Notes: generated by a model not told the origin, from the letters alone. Shown: positions 1 through 8,265, counted from the first letter of the stretch. The stretch is 64,000 nucleotides of DNA from an uncultured Sporosarcina sp. (GCA_947644645.1 CANSAF010000001.1:1-64000), one strand, 5' to 3'. Numbers and translations: made by a program.

Positions 1-67
1 TTAGAAAAGAATTTTCCTTTCAAAATTAATTCCCACAAAAACTTGACTCAATCAACTTTTTGTGTGG

Positions 68-98
68 TTTACATACTAATCAGAAAATATGTTATAGT
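68..98 (+). promoter_or_regulatory. Putative sigma-A promoter of thiE
   Basis: There is an extended -10 (TGT then TATAGT at 93-98) with a weak -35-like TTTACA at 68-73, 19 bases upstream. The 5' leader before thiE would be about 140 bases. I looked for the conserved cores of a thiamine pyrophosphate riboswitch there and did not see them. Confidence 0.4.
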
Positions 99-246
99 GA
101 AAGAAGTTGGGGTTGGTCTTTAATGGTGCGTAGGAAGTGAACATAAAAAAGATTTGTATTGCATAGACTGGTGTTGGGGATCGTGCTGATAATAAATATG
201 TAGAGCAGAAAAATCACCGTTAAACTATAAAAGGGAGTTGTATTCG

Positions 247-906
247 TTGGATAAAAATAAATTACAGTTATATTTTATCGCTGGAACGAAAAATATTGGG
301 GAAAAGAATTTATTGGACGTATTGGAAGCTGCGCTAAAAGGCGGCATTACCGCTTTCCAATTACGTGAAAAAGGGGAAGATGCTTTGCAAGGTGATGACT
401 TGAGAAAGCTCGCTGAACAAAGTTTGAAATTATGTAGGAAATACCAGGTTCCTTTTATACTGAATGATCATGTGGATCTTGCACTGGAAATTGATGCTGA
501 TGGTGTTCATGTCGGACAAGCTGATGGTGTAATTGCCGAGATTCGAACAAAAATAGGTCCGGATAAAATTTTAGGCGTGTCCACGCATACGATGACGGAG
601 GCGTTAACAGCTTCTGATGCGGGGGCTAATTATATTGGTGTCGGTCCACTTTACGAAACAACTTCAAAAGCGAATGCAGGCGAGCCTGTAGGACCCGAGC
701 TTGTCAGAGAGATTGTTAGGGAACTGCCTGGATTGCCGCTCGTTGGTGTTGGTGGAATTTCTGAGCGCAAGGCAGCGACGATTATTCGCGAAGGTGCTTC
801 TGGGGTTGCAGTTATTTCTGCAATTGCAGATGCTGAAGATGTTGAGCAAGCAGCGCGGGAAATTAAAGGGCGGATTACACTTGCATTAACAGGCGTCGAG
901 ATGTAA
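247..906 (+). CDS. thiE: Thiamine-phosphate synthase
   Basis: Joins the pyrimidine (HMP-PP) and thiazole phosphate moieties to make thiamine monophosphate in the cytoplasm. The 219-residue protein is a TIM-barrel of normal family length. Diagnostic segments are visible in order: FQLREKG near the N-terminus, NDHVDLALEIDADGVHVGQ in the middle, GVSTHT, YIGVGPLYETTSKA (phosphate/pyrophosphate loop) and LVGVGGIS near the C-terminus. I place the start at TTG 247 because AAGGGAG at 231-237 lies nine bases upstream; an earlier in-frame TTG at 238 abuts that SD and is unlikely. No other thiamine gene is adjacent, so it appears as a single-gene unit, possibly ended by the hairpin at 936-967. Confidence 0.93.
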   Translation: MDKNKLQLYFIAGTKNIGEKNLLDVLEAALKGGITAFQLREKGEDALQGDDLRKLAEQSLKLCRKYQVPFILNDHVDLALEIDADGVHVGQADGVIAEIRTKIGPDKILGVSTHTMTEALTASDAGANYIGVGPLYETTSKANAGEPVGPELVREIVRELPGLPLVGVGGISERKAATIIREGASGVAVISAIADAEDVEQAAREIKGRITLALTGVEM

Positions 907-935
907 TTCGATACGTATAAAGTGATGAATAATTT

Positions 936-967
936 ACCACACTTCTTTAAAGGAGGTGTGGTTTTTT
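936..967 (+). terminator. Hairpin with U-tract that contains the SD of the next gene
   Basis: ACCACAC (936-942) pairs with GTGTGGT (956-962), extended by TTC/GAG-type pairs, and is followed by six T residues. It looks like a Rho-independent terminator for thiE. Its 3' arm contains the GGAGG SD of the following gene and its T-run runs into that gene's start codon, so folding would also hide the ribosome binding site. Confidence 0.6.
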
Positions 968-2150
968 GATGGAAAAATCATTATTTGAGCTATCTTCGGT
1001 GATACATACACAAGATGAAATTCGGTTGACTTGGCCCGATTTGGGTGGGATTTATTATGTTTATCGGGACGATCAGTTATTTTATGAAGGCATTATCCCT
1101 TCGTTTTGTGATAGACAATTTAAACAAGGGAAATTGTATCATTATACGATAGAACGCGTTGTAGATGGTGTCGTGACCGATGTAGTAAGGCTACAAACGA
1201 CGCCATATGTGGCGGAAAAGAATGTAGAAAATCCTTTGCAGTTTCTTGTCATGACGACGATTATCGCTCAGACACAAATTGCCTTGTCTTGGGAAATGAT
1301 GAAAGATGTGGAGACGTATGAGATTTATCGTAATGATGTATTTCTTGGAAAAGTATGTAGTAATCAATACATCGATCGAGCGATTACATTAGATCAACCT
1401 TATGTTTATCGAGTTCAAGCAAGTCGCCCATTGAAAAAGTCTGAGGAGAGATTTAGTAAAGGTAAGTCAATCATTGCGTACATGATTGGGAAGTTCACTC
1501 GTTTGAAAAAAGAAACTGGAATCGAAGAGTTTGTTGTTATGAAAGAAATTCCTCCGCTCAACGAGTTGTTAATTCCTGTATCAAAGAGAAATATGAAACG
1601 AAAAGTAAATGATTGGAAGTTTCGTTATACGACTTTTTTGGCAGGAAAGACCATTAAAAATCCGCATATCTTTTCAAAAAATCGCTATTTTCAAGGTGAT
1701 GAGAGAGGTTTTAATCCGGAAAGTCATCGTTTTCGGACATGTGTAGATATTGCGCTACACAATCATTTACGGCGTTCACCAATGACTTTTATGAAACGTG
1801 TTGGCAAAACAGTTGCTTATAGTAAAGACGGCGAAATTCGAGAGGTAGCAGTTGCTTCATCAAATCAGATTAAATTGGAAAGAATAGGCGAGACTAAATT
1901 TTTATTAACCCATGATGTAAAAAATCCACTTGTGCAAGCTCCGGCAATTGATTATGAAGTGCATGCGATTTTAGGTCAGAACGGCTTATTTGATATAACC
2001 GGATTCCATAATCAAGCGCCCCATCATGAAGTTTATTTGATGAAGGATGAAGGGGAATGGCTCCTCATTTATTCGGCTGAAAGTGAGGCATTAATCTGGA
2101 TGGCAGATGTTTTGGGATGGCGTTATTGGAGACACTTGAATTTTCACTAA
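966..2150 (+). CDS. FN3-repeat protein with a DUF3238-like C-terminal domain, function unknown
   Basis: I do not recognise a characterised homologue. The 394-residue protein starts with two similar modules (about residues 8-80 and 95-155), each carrying the pattern I-x-L-(T/S)-W ... Y-x-(V/I)-Y-R-(D/N)-D ... Y-x-Y-x-(I/V), which is the strand pattern of fibronectin type III domains. The C-terminal half (from about residue 215) has FRYTTF, a G-DERGF-like segment, RFRTCVDI and a terminal hydrophobic stretch, and reminds me of the Bacillus family DUF3238. There is no signal peptide or membrane segment, so it is probably cytoplasmic or spore-associated. The start is TTG 966 or ATG 969 after GGAGG at 952-956; both give nearly the same protein. 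Confidence 0.75.
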   Translation: MMEKSLFELSSVIHTQDEIRLTWPDLGGIYYVYRDDQLFYEGIIPSFCDRQFKQGKLYHYTIERVVDGVVTDVVRLQTTPYVAEKNVENPLQFLVMTTIIAQTQIALSWEMMKDVETYEIYRNDVFLGKVCSNQYIDRAITLDQPYVYRVQASRPLKKSEERFSKGKSIIAYMIGKFTRLKKETGIEEFVVMKEIPPLNELLIPVSKRNMKRKVNDWKFRYTTFLAGKTIKNPHIFSKNRYFQGDERGFNPESHRFRTCVDIALHNHLRRSPMTFMKRVGKTVAYSKDGEIREVAVASSNQIKLERIGETKFLLTHDVKNPLVQAPAIDYEVHAILGQNGLFDITGFHNQAPHHEVYLMKDEGEWLLIYSAESEALIWMADVLGWRYWRHLNFH

Positions 2151-2159
2151 ACAGTCTCT

Positions 2160-2189
2160 TTGACAAGTTAATCTTCCATTTGCTATCAT
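2160..2189 (+). promoter_or_regulatory. Sigma-A promoter of the mhqD-wrbA unit
   Basis: TTGACA at 2160-2165 and an extended -10 (TGC then TATCAT at 2184-2189) are separated by 18 bases. An operator-like palindrome lies immediately downstream at 2190-2207, across the expected transcription start. Confidence 0.65.
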
Positions 2190-2207
2190 TGTCTTGAATT
2201 CAAGGTA
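2190..2207 (+). promoter_or_regulatory. MhqR-like operator (inverted repeat)
   Basis: TGTCTTGAATTCAAGGTA contains the perfect 12-base palindrome CTTGAATTCAAG (2193-2204). The 18-mer matches the published B. subtilis MhqR box, recalled as TATCTcGAATTCgAGATA, at 14 of 18 positions. It sits just after the -10 element, a typical repressor position, and directly precedes a gene of the mhqD family. No mhqR gene lies in the window. Confidence 0.6.
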
Positions 2208-2237
2208 ATGTGTTTGAAATTTGGGAGGTGGGTTTGA

Positions 2238-2849
2238 ATGCTTCATATTTTTAAAGAAGGTCAGGATAAAAAGAAGCCAGTTCTTTTATTGCTTCATGGA
2301 ACAGGCGGAACTGAAGAAGATTTATTGCCATTAGCAGATTTAATTGACCCTAAAGCGTCTGTTTTAAGCGTTCGCGGAAATGTAACAGAAAACGGAATGC
2401 CAAGATTTTTTAGAAGACTTGCAGAAGGTGTTTTTGATGAGGAAGATTTAATTTTCCGCACGAAAGAGTTACATGAATTTCTGAATGAGGCATCGGAAAA
2501 ATATCAATTTGATCGGGAAAATATTGTTGCAGTTGGTTATTCTAATGGTGCAAATATCGCAGGAAGTTTATTATTTCATCATGAGGGAAGTATAAAGGGT
2601 GCAAGCCTACATCATCCAATGGTGCCTAGACGTGGCATTGAATTACCCAATTTAACGGGAACTTCTGTGTTTATTGCGGCAGGAAAGAATGATCCAATGT
2701 GTTCTGCTGCCGAATCAGAAGAATTAGATGAGCTTCTAAGAGGTGCAGGCGCAAAAACTGAGGTACACTGGGAGATGAATGGTCATTCGCTCACGAGAAC
2801 AGAAGTAGCAGCGGCTGCAGCGTGGTTTGAGACGAATTTCGGTTCATAA
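2238..2849 (+). CDS. mhqD: MhqD-like carboxylesterase/hydrolase of quinone stress
   Basis: An alpha/beta hydrolase of the phospholipase/carboxylesterase family, 203 residues. The catalytic triad is visible: Ser102 in G-Y-S-N-G, Asp152 in GKNDP and His183 in NGHSL. An N-terminal LLLLHGTGG forms the oxyanion-hole strand. In B. subtilis the related MhqD is induced by catechol and hydroquinone-type electrophiles and belongs to the MhqR regulon. Here an MhqR-like palindrome in the promoter and a following wrbA-like quinone reductase gene support the same role. The start ATG has GGGAGGTGGG upstream. The exact substrate is unknown; a generic esterase cannot be excluded. Confidence 0.8.
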   Translation: MLHIFKEGQDKKKPVLLLLHGTGGTEEDLLPLADLIDPKASVLSVRGNVTENGMPRFFRRLAEGVFDEEDLIFRTKELHEFLNEASEKYQFDRENIVAVGYSNGANIAGSLLFHHEGSIKGASLHHPMVPRRGIELPNLTGTSVFIAAGKNDPMCSAAESEELDELLRGAGAKTEVHWEMNGHSLTRTEVAAAAAWFETNFGS

Positions 2850-2927
2850 CGACAATGCGAAGCGGTGATTTTAATGGGTTATTTGTACAGGATGTTTGGA
2901 AATATCAGTTCGAAAGGAATGGAAAAT

Positions 2928-3539
2928 ATGACAAAAACAGCAATCGTTTATTACAGTTCAGGTGGTACGAATTATCAGTTGGCAAAATGGGCGGAAGAAG
3001 GCGCAAAAGCAGCTGGTGCTGAAGTGAAAGTGTTGAAAATTCCAGAGACTGCTCCACAAGCGGCGATCGATTCGAATGAAGGATGGAAAGCGCATGCTGA
3101 AGCAACAAAAGATGTTCCAGAAGTTACAGCACAGGACATGGAATGGGCAGATGCAATTATCTTTAGTGTTCCGACTCGCTTTGGAAATATTTCTAGTCAA
3201 GTACAAAGTTTTATCGATACACTCGGCGGTGTTTGGGCGCAAGGAAAACTGGCAAATAAGGCAGTGAGCGCAATGTCATCTGCGCAAAATCCTCATGGTG
3301 GTCAAGAAGCAACGATATTATCGCTTTATACGACGATGTATCATTGGGGAGCAATTGTAGCGGCTCCTGGTTATACCGACCCTGTGGCGTTCGGAGCGGG
3401 TGGTAATCCGTATGGAACGAGTGTGACAGTTGGTCAAGATGGTAAAATTGTGGAGGATGAAGCTGCCATTAAAGCGGCGGTTGAACATCAAGCCAAACGC
3501 ACAGTGAGTGTCGCAAAAGCGTTACAAAACTTATCATAA
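2928..3539 (+). CDS. wrbA: WrbA-type NAD(P)H:quinone oxidoreductase
   Basis: A flavodoxin-fold FMN protein that reduces quinones by two electrons, avoiding semiquinone radicals. Family features in order: IVYYSSGGTNYQLAKW (phosphate-binding loop of FMN), SVPTRFGNISSQVQSFIDTLGG (the P-T-R-F-G segment of WrbA), MSSAQNPHGGQEAT and a GAGGNPYG loop. The start is ATG 2928, after AAAGGA at 2913-2918, giving 203 residues; an upstream in-frame ATG would add a non-conserved 21-residue leader without an SD. It lies 78 bases after mhqD in the same direction with no terminator between, so the two are probably co-transcribed. Confidence 0.88.
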   Translation: MTKTAIVYYSSGGTNYQLAKWAEEGAKAAGAEVKVLKIPETAPQAAIDSNEGWKAHAEATKDVPEVTAQDMEWADAIIFSVPTRFGNISSQVQSFIDTLGGVWAQGKLANKAVSAMSSAQNPHGGQEATILSLYTTMYHWGAIVAAPGYTDPVAFGAGGNPYGTSVTVGQDGKIVEDEAAIKAAVEHQAKRTVSVAKALQNLS

Positions 3540-3543
3540 ATAA

Positions 3544-3588
3544 AAAGTGATCGGAAAATCTTGTAGAAGATTTTCCAATCACTTTTTT
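3544..3588 (+). terminator. Rho-independent terminator after wrbA
   Basis: AAAGTGAT plus GGAAAATCT pairs with AGATTTTCC plus ATCACTTT around a short loop, followed by a run of T at 3583-3589. It ends the mhqD-wrbA unit. Confidence 0.85.
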
Positions 3589-3652
3589 TAACGGGCGATG
3601 TAAAATTTAAAGGTAAATCTGACAAGTAAACATTGCGCGCATATAAAAACAA

Positions 3653-3692
3653 GAGGCTGTTCTAAAAGTCCATCGACTTTTAGAACAGCCTC
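3653..3692 (-). terminator. Terminator of prsA (perfect 18-bp stem)
   Basis: GAGGCTGTTCTAAAAGTC (3653-3670) and its exact complement (3675-3692) surround a CATC loop. It lies just past the prsA stop codon. On the minus strand it is followed by TTGTTTTTAT. A variant of the same stem sequence recurs after htrA. Confidence 0.85.
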
Positions 3693-3705
3693 GTTTGTAA
3701 AAGGT

Positions 3706-4635
3706 TTATTCTTTTTTTGACGAATCTTCGTCTGTTTCTGTGTCTGTTTCTTCATCTGACTCAGTATCTGTTAAAGTGTTTTCAATCTTGTATGCTGCAC
3801 GCTTTTCTTCTAACCACTGGACATATTCTGTTTGCATGCCGTTTTCAAATAACTTATCTTTAATTTCTTCTTTTACATCTTCAAGTGAAGCTTCTTTATC
3901 TTCTTTTTTATCTAAAACTTCAATGATATGATAGCCGTAGTTTGTTTTAACAAGATCGCTCACGTCGCCAACATTCATAGAGAAAACTTTTTCATCAAAC
4001 TCTGGTACCATTTTACCGCGTGGGAAGAAGCCTAGGTCTCCGCCCATTGGTGCAGTGCCATCTGTTGAATGTTCTTTCGCCAATTCAGCGAAATCTGCAC
4101 CGTCTTTTAATTGTTTCAATAAGTCATTTGCAAGAGCTTCATCTTCCACTAAAATATGTCTAGCTTCAACTTGTTCTTCTTGGTGATATAGATCTTTATT
4201 CTCTTCAAAATATGCCTGAATTTCCTCGTCCGTTACTTCCACAAGTGGCTCCATTAATTTACGGATGGACAAGTATTGAACGATTTCTTTTTTAAAGTCT
4301 TCTTTTTTCATATCTTTCATTTCAAGCGCACTGTCGAAAGCTTCTTCTCCGCCCATTTCTTCGATAAAGTTCGCCATTTCAGCGTCTGTTTCTTCATCTG
4401 AAATTGTAATGTCTGCTTTTTTAATTTCCATTTGAACGATTTTTTCATCGATTAAAGCATCAAGCGCCTCGACACCCGATACGCCGACTAAAATTTCATA
4501 AAGCTCGTCTTTCGTAATCTTTTCTCCGTCTACTGTTGCGACGACTTCATCTTTAGTCGATGAACATCCAGCAAGTACAACTGAAAGTGTAAGTGCACCG
4601 ACTAAAACTGTTTTGTTAACCCATTTCTTAAGCAT
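3706..4635 (-). CDS. prsA: PrsA foldase lipoprotein (parvulin peptidyl-prolyl isomerase)
   Basis: An extracytoplasmic lipid-anchored chaperone that helps secreted proteins fold after Sec translocation. The 309-residue precursor has a type II signal peptide with lipobox L-A-G-C (lipidated Cys24). A SurA-N-like helical region follows, then a parvulin (PPIC) domain at about residues 155-243 with EARHILV, MGGDLGFF and YGYHIIEV. The C-terminal tail after about residue 285 is very acidic (repeated T-D-x-E). The start has the SD TTGGAGGAAAT. It is divergently placed from wrbA and next to a two-component system and htrA, a secretion-stress neighbourhood. Its upstream region carries a 20-bp element shared with htrA. 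Confidence 0.95.
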   Translation of the reverse strand: MLKKWVNKTVLVGALTLSVVLAGCSSTKDEVVATVDGEKITKDELYEILVGVSGVEALDALIDEKIVQMEIKKADITISDEETDAEMANFIEEMGGEEAFDSALEMKDMKKEDFKKEIVQYLSIRKLMEPLVEVTDEEIQAYFEENKDLYHQEEQVEARHILVEDEALANDLLKQLKDGADFAELAKEHSTDGTAPMGGDLGFFPRGKMVPEFDEKVFSMNVGDVSDLVKTNYGYHIIEVLDKKEDKEASLEDVKEEIKDKLFENGMQTEYVQWLEEKRAAYKIENTLTDTESDEETDTETDEDSSKKE

Positions 4636-4682
4636 AATCCCATTTCCTCCAATATGTTTCTATTTCTACTCATTGTAAAAGG

Positions 4683-4702
4683 TAAATATGAACAAACTAT
4701 TA
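4683..4702 (-). promoter_or_regulatory. Candidate regulatory element upstream of prsA, shared with htrA
   Basis: On the plus strand this reads TAAATATGAACAAACTATTA; the htrA upstream region has the same 20-mer with one change (8323-8342). Read in the gene direction both copies carry TTTGTTCATATTTA and a TACAAT/TAAACT -10-like hexamer at the same downstream spacing. A separate extended -10 (TATACT, plus positions 4727-4732) lies upstream. Confidence 0.5.
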
Positions 4703-4796
4703 ACAATGAATATTTCTTCTGTCGTTAGTATAGCACGAACATTTATCTTCGTTCATCGAAAAGTTTCTCTTAATAGGTGGTAAGAAATTGTAGATT

Positions 4797-6206
4797 TCAA
4801 TCACCTCGGGGCAGTGTAATATGGAAAGTAGTTCCTTGCCCTTTTTCACTGGTTACATAAATCTGCCCATCATGCATCGTAATAAGTTGTTTGACAATCG
4901 ACAATCCGAGCCCAAATTCACCGTAAGGATTAGTTGTTCTCGATACAATCGCCTTATAAAAGCGGCTCCAAATTTTTTCGATATGTTCAGGGTCAATGCC
5001 AATTCCAGTATCGCTAATTTCAATCATAATTTCATCTTCAATTGGGAAACAGCGCATCGTAATCACGCCATTTTCGGTAAACTGAATACTATTTTTAATA
5101 ATATTAATCAACACTTGAGTAAGACGATCATCATCTGCAAAAACAATTGTTGAGGGGTCGCCTTCGATGATGATTTGGTTATTTTTCTCCGCAGCTATAT
5201 CATGTAATTGCTCTTTAATAATTTCAAACAGCTCATGCAATTGAATTGGTTGCTTATGCAATTCAATTTGGTTTGCACGAATTTTTTCATAATCTAAGTT
5301 TTCGTTAACTAAACGAATGAGTCTTTTCGTTTCATTACTAGCGAGCGCTAATCCTTTCGCTTTTTCTTCCTCTGAAATCATATCATTATTGATCCCTTCG
5401 ATAATTCCGCGAATGGTTGTCAGTGGCGTTCTCAGTTCATGAGAAACGTCCGCCATAAATTGACGTCTACGATTTTCTAAAGTTTCAATTTCCTCCATTG
5501 ATTGCTGAAGCTTATACACCATACTGTTAAAATCATTGGCAAGATCGCTAATTTCATCAAAATGAGTAGAAGGAATGCGGACGGAATAATCTCCCCGGGC
5601 AACAAGTGAAGTCGCTTCTCGAAGTTGCTTAATCCGCCTAACATGGAGAAGAGAAGCAAGCCAACTAAATAATAAAGCGATGCCGAGCGCAATTGCTGTT
5701 GTATAAATTAAATACTGATTCATCTGTGTGACGACTTGGCGCGAGCCTTTAATCGGAGAAGTGAGTAAAATTCCTCCTAGAAATTGGTCATATTGAATAT
5801 GTGGGAGAAGGACAAATGTCACATCATCATCAAATCGATTAAAAGCTTGCTTAACTGTTACGATATTGCCATTCTGAATGCTGTTCCATTCTTCTTGCGT
5901 CAGTTCCATTAAAGGTGTTTTCAAACCTGTAGAATAAGTGACTTCAGCACGATTATTGAATAAACTATATTGAATATCTCGACCTTCTAATACATTTTCA
6001 TATTGGTGTAAAGTTGTATTAGAAAGCTGTGGATTTCTTGCAATATCTAGTAAAATATTATTCCCGTATGCAGCTAATTCTTCTGTTTTTGAATCATAAA
6101 CAAATTTTTCTACATAATGAGAGAACAACAGACTTAGGATAAGAAAGGCGACGATAATAACACCAATATGGCTTGCGAGCTGTTGGTATAAATATTTGAT
6201 TTTCAT
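4797..6206 (-). CDS. Sensor histidine kinase, probably secretion or envelope stress
   Basis: A 469-residue membrane kinase. Transmembrane segments are at about 13-30 and 165-188, enclosing an extracellular sensor region of about 130 residues. A HAMP linker follows (about 190-240), then HisKA with the phosphoacceptor His256 in DVSHELRTPL, and the ATPase domain with N-box NIIKNS, DTGIGI (G1) and GLGLSIV (G2). It overlaps the upstream response-regulator gene by four bases (ATGA), so the two are translationally coupled. The position between prsA and htrA suggests a role like B. subtilis CssS, but sequence alone does not prove orthology, so I give no symbol. Confidence 0.9.
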   Translation of the reverse strand: MKIKYLYQQLASHIGVIIVAFLILSLLFSHYVEKFVYDSKTEELAAYGNNILLDIARNPQLSNTTLHQYENVLEGRDIQYSLFNNRAEVTYSTGLKTPLMELTQEEWNSIQNGNIVTVKQAFNRFDDDVTFVLLPHIQYDQFLGGILLTSPIKGSRQVVTQMNQYLIYTTAIALGIALLFSWLASLLHVRRIKQLREATSLVARGDYSVRIPSTHFDEISDLANDFNSMVYKLQQSMEEIETLENRRRQFMADVSHELRTPLTTIRGIIEGINNDMISEEEKAKGLALASNETKRLIRLVNENLDYEKIRANQIELHKQPIQLHELFEIIKEQLHDIAAEKNNQIIIEGDPSTIVFADDDRLTQVLINIIKNSIQFTENGVITMRCFPIEDEIMIEISDTGIGIDPEHIEKIWSRFYKAIVSRTTNPYGEFGLGLSIVKQLITMHDGQIYVTSEKGQGTTFHITLPRGD

Positions 6207-6892
6207 TTTTCCGCACCAATGGATTCGTCAAATTGATAGCCAACTCCCCATACTGTATGGAAAAAAGGCTGACTGTCTGTAGATATTTTTGAACGGAGTC
6301 GTTTCATATGCACATCGACTGTCCGATCATCCCCGTAAAAATCAAATCCCCATACACTTTCTAAAAGTTGTTCTCTGGAAAAAACTTGTTTCGGATGTTG
6401 AATAAAGTGTTGCAGTAAGTCAAACTCTTTCGGTGTTAAATTTGGAATACGTTCATCGTTTAGGAAGACTTCACGTGTTTGTTTATTGAGCTTGAAATGA
6501 TTTGTGACAATGACGTCTGCCGGTTGTCGGTAAGTAAAGCGTCTTGTTACGGCTTTAATTCTCGCCATTAATGTAAGCGGGCTAAACGGCTTTGTTACAT
6601 AATCATCCGCCCCAAATTCCAACCCGAGTACTTGGTCGGATTCACTATCTTTAGCAGTTAGCATAATAATGGGCATTTCATAATTTTCAGCGCGTAATTT
6701 TTGGCAAATTGTAATTCCTTCCATACTTGGCAACATCCAATCGACAATCAGACAATCCCAGTTTTCGGCTTTTGCACGTTCGTAGCCGAGTAGTCCGTCT
6801 TGAACAAATTCTCCTTGAATGCCTTCTTTTGAAAAAAACAATTCAATCATTGAGGAAACACTTTCATTATCTTCAATTACTAAAATTTTCAA
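6203..6892 (-). CDS. OmpR/PhoB-family response regulator
   Basis: Partner of the downstream kinase. The receiver domain (about 1-120) has the acidic pair E7/D8, phosphoacceptor Asp51 in VDWMLP, Thr in MLTAKD and Lys in VTKPFSP. The winged-helix DNA-binding domain (about 130-225) has LTPKEFDLL, the VWGFDFYGDDRTVDVHMKRLR recognition region and a terminal VWGVGYQF. Length 229 is standard. A candidate target is the 20-bp element found upstream of both prsA and htrA; that link is inference. Confidence 0.92.
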   Translation of the reverse strand: MKILVIEDNESVSSMIELFFSKEGIQGEFVQDGLLGYERAKAENWDCLIVDWMLPSMEGITICQKLRAENYEMPIIMLTAKDSESDQVLGLEFGADDYVTKPFSPLTLMARIKAVTRRFTYRQPADVIVTNHFKLNKQTREVFLNDERIPNLTPKEFDLLQHFIQHPKQVFSREQLLESVWGFDFYGDDRTVDVHMKRLRSKISTDSQPFFHTVWGVGYQFDESIGAEK

Positions 6893-6929
6893 TGCATCTC
6901 ACCGTCCATTTTAAGTATCCTTATTTGTA

Positions 6930-6958
6930 AAAATATAGCGAAATGGGTGATTATGCAA
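6930..6958 (-). promoter_or_regulatory. Putative promoter of the two-component operon
   Basis: On the minus strand TTGCAT (plus 6953-6958) and TATTTT (plus 6930-6935) are 17 bases apart. The 20-bp prsA/htrA element is not present here, so autoregulation through it is not suggested. Confidence 0.4.
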
Positions 6959-7049
6959 CTGTTATGCGGAGATTGTGTTCAATGTTTTGTATGCAATTGT
7001 TTGGCTATTGAGTTTCGTTCTAGCAAGCGCAGCGTAGACGCACAAACAA

Positions 7050-7084
7050 GAGGCTATCCAATAGCTGAACGATTGGACAGCCTC
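7050..7084 (-). terminator. Terminator of htrA
   Basis: GAGGCTATCCAAT (7050-7062) and ATTGGACAGCCTC (7072-7084) form a stem with one mismatch. It lies between the htrA stop and the two-component genes, with TTGTTTG following on the minus strand. Its GAGGCT...AGCCTC core resembles the prsA terminator. Confidence 0.75.
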
Positions 7085-7098
7085 ATTTACGATTACAC

Positions 7099-8265
7099 TT
7101 ATTTAGCGCTTAGAGTGAATGATACTGTTTGTTTTTCGGTACCGCGATAAATTGTGAATTCTGCTTGATCGCCAATTTTTAATTCGGTATATAAAATTCT
7201 TTTTAAAGCTTGTGCATTTTCAATTGGTGTACCGTTAATTTCTGTAACGATATCCTCTGACTGAATGCCTGCTTGGCTTGCTGCAGCATTTGGATCGACA
7301 TTTGCAATGATGACGCCGCCGTCAATATTATCAGGTAAAAATTGTGTATACTGTGCAGAAATTTGGTCTAAATCTACCATGCTAACGCCAAGATAAGGGC
7401 GTTCGATTTTTCCGCTTTTCATCATTTCTTCGGCAAGTGGAATGACATCGTTACTTGGAATCGCAAATCCAATTCCTTCAACACCATCCTTGGCAATTTT
7501 TAAACTGTTAATGCCAATGACTTCGCCAGCTGAATTTAACAATGCGCCACCAGAGTTTCCAGGGTTAATGGCTGCATCAGTTTGAATAACATTTAAAGCC
7601 CATTCTCCAGCTGAAGTATTGACGTTAATGGAACGATTTTTAGCGCTGATAATTCCTTTTGTCACGGTTCCTGAAAAATCTAACCCGAGCGGATTACCGA
7701 TCGCAACGACGGAATCTCCTGATCGCAGCGCGTCTGAATCACCAAATGGTAAAGCATATTCCGCATGCTTTGCGTCAATTTTTAAAACAGCTAAATCCGT
7801 TAAAGCATCTTGTCCGACTAGTTCAGCTGCTACTTTTTCTCCATTTTCTAATGAAACTTCTAATTTTTGTGCATCTTCAATGACATGGTTATTCGTAATA
7901 ATATAGGCATAATCATCCTCGACTTTATAAATGACCCCAGAACCTGTGCCACTTTCTCTACTTTCTACTTCTTGCATAAATGGCGATCCACCGTTTTGAT
8001 AATTGACCACGCCGACAATGGCACTCGAAGCTTTTTCAATCATATCTGTTAAAGATAAATCGTTAGCAGCAGTTTGTTGAACGGGATAATTAGTTGTTTG
8101 TTCAACCGGTGTTTTTGCATTTGAAGTTGCTTCTGGTAGTAAATTTGTATTGAAAACCACACCTAAAGTTAACACCGATCCCAACAGACCCGCCCCTACA
8201 GTTGTCGCAATGCGTTTTCCAAACCCTTTTTCTTTTTTAGTTGTATGATTTGTTTCATAATCCAT
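7099..8265 (-). CDS. htrA: HtrA/DegP-like membrane-anchored serine protease
   Basis: A surface quality-control protease that degrades misfolded secreted proteins. In this 388-residue protein a cytoplasmic N-terminus is followed by one transmembrane anchor (about 19-42). The trypsin-like domain has the triad His127 (TNNHVIED), Asp157 (LTDLAVL) and Ser238 (NPGNSGGALL). A single PDZ domain (about 290-385) has the PYLGV and SEDIVTEINGTPIE segments. The start ATG has AAAGGATG upstream. B. subtilis has three paralogues (HtrA, HtrB, YyxA) and I cannot say which this matches best. The location next to a two-component system resembles the CssRS-HtrA arrangement. Confidence 0.92.
   Translation of the reverse strand: MDYETNHTTKKEKGFGKRIATTVGAGLLGSVLTLGVVFNTNLLPEATSNAKTPVEQTTNYPVQQTAANDLSLTDMIEKASSAIVGVVNYQNGGSPFMQEVESRESGTGSGVIYKVEDDYAYIITNNHVIEDAQKLEVSLENGEKVAAELVGQDALTDLAVLKIDAKHAEYALPFGDSDALRSGDSVVAIGNPLGLDFSGTVTKGIISAKNRSINVNTSAGEWALNVIQTDAAINPGNSGGALLNSAGEVIGINSLKIAKDGVEGIGFAIPSNDVIPLAEEMMKSGKIERPYLGVSMVDLDQISAQYTQFLPDNIDGGVIIANVDPNAAASQAGIQSEDIVTEINGTPIENAQALKRILYTELKIGDQAEFTIYRGTEKQTVSFTLSAK

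Noticed and set aside
99..246. Possible thiamine pyrophosphate riboswitch before thiE
   Set aside because: The region lacks the conserved CTGAGA and ACCCTTTGAACCTGAT-like cores on either strand.
2905..3242. Minus-strand open frames inside wrbA
   Set aside because: They lie opposite a conserved gene, lack SD sequences and show no recognisable motif.
4821..5153. Plus-strand 110-codon frame opposite the histidine kinase
   Set aside because: It covers the conserved ATPase domain of the kinase in antisense and has no SD or family match.
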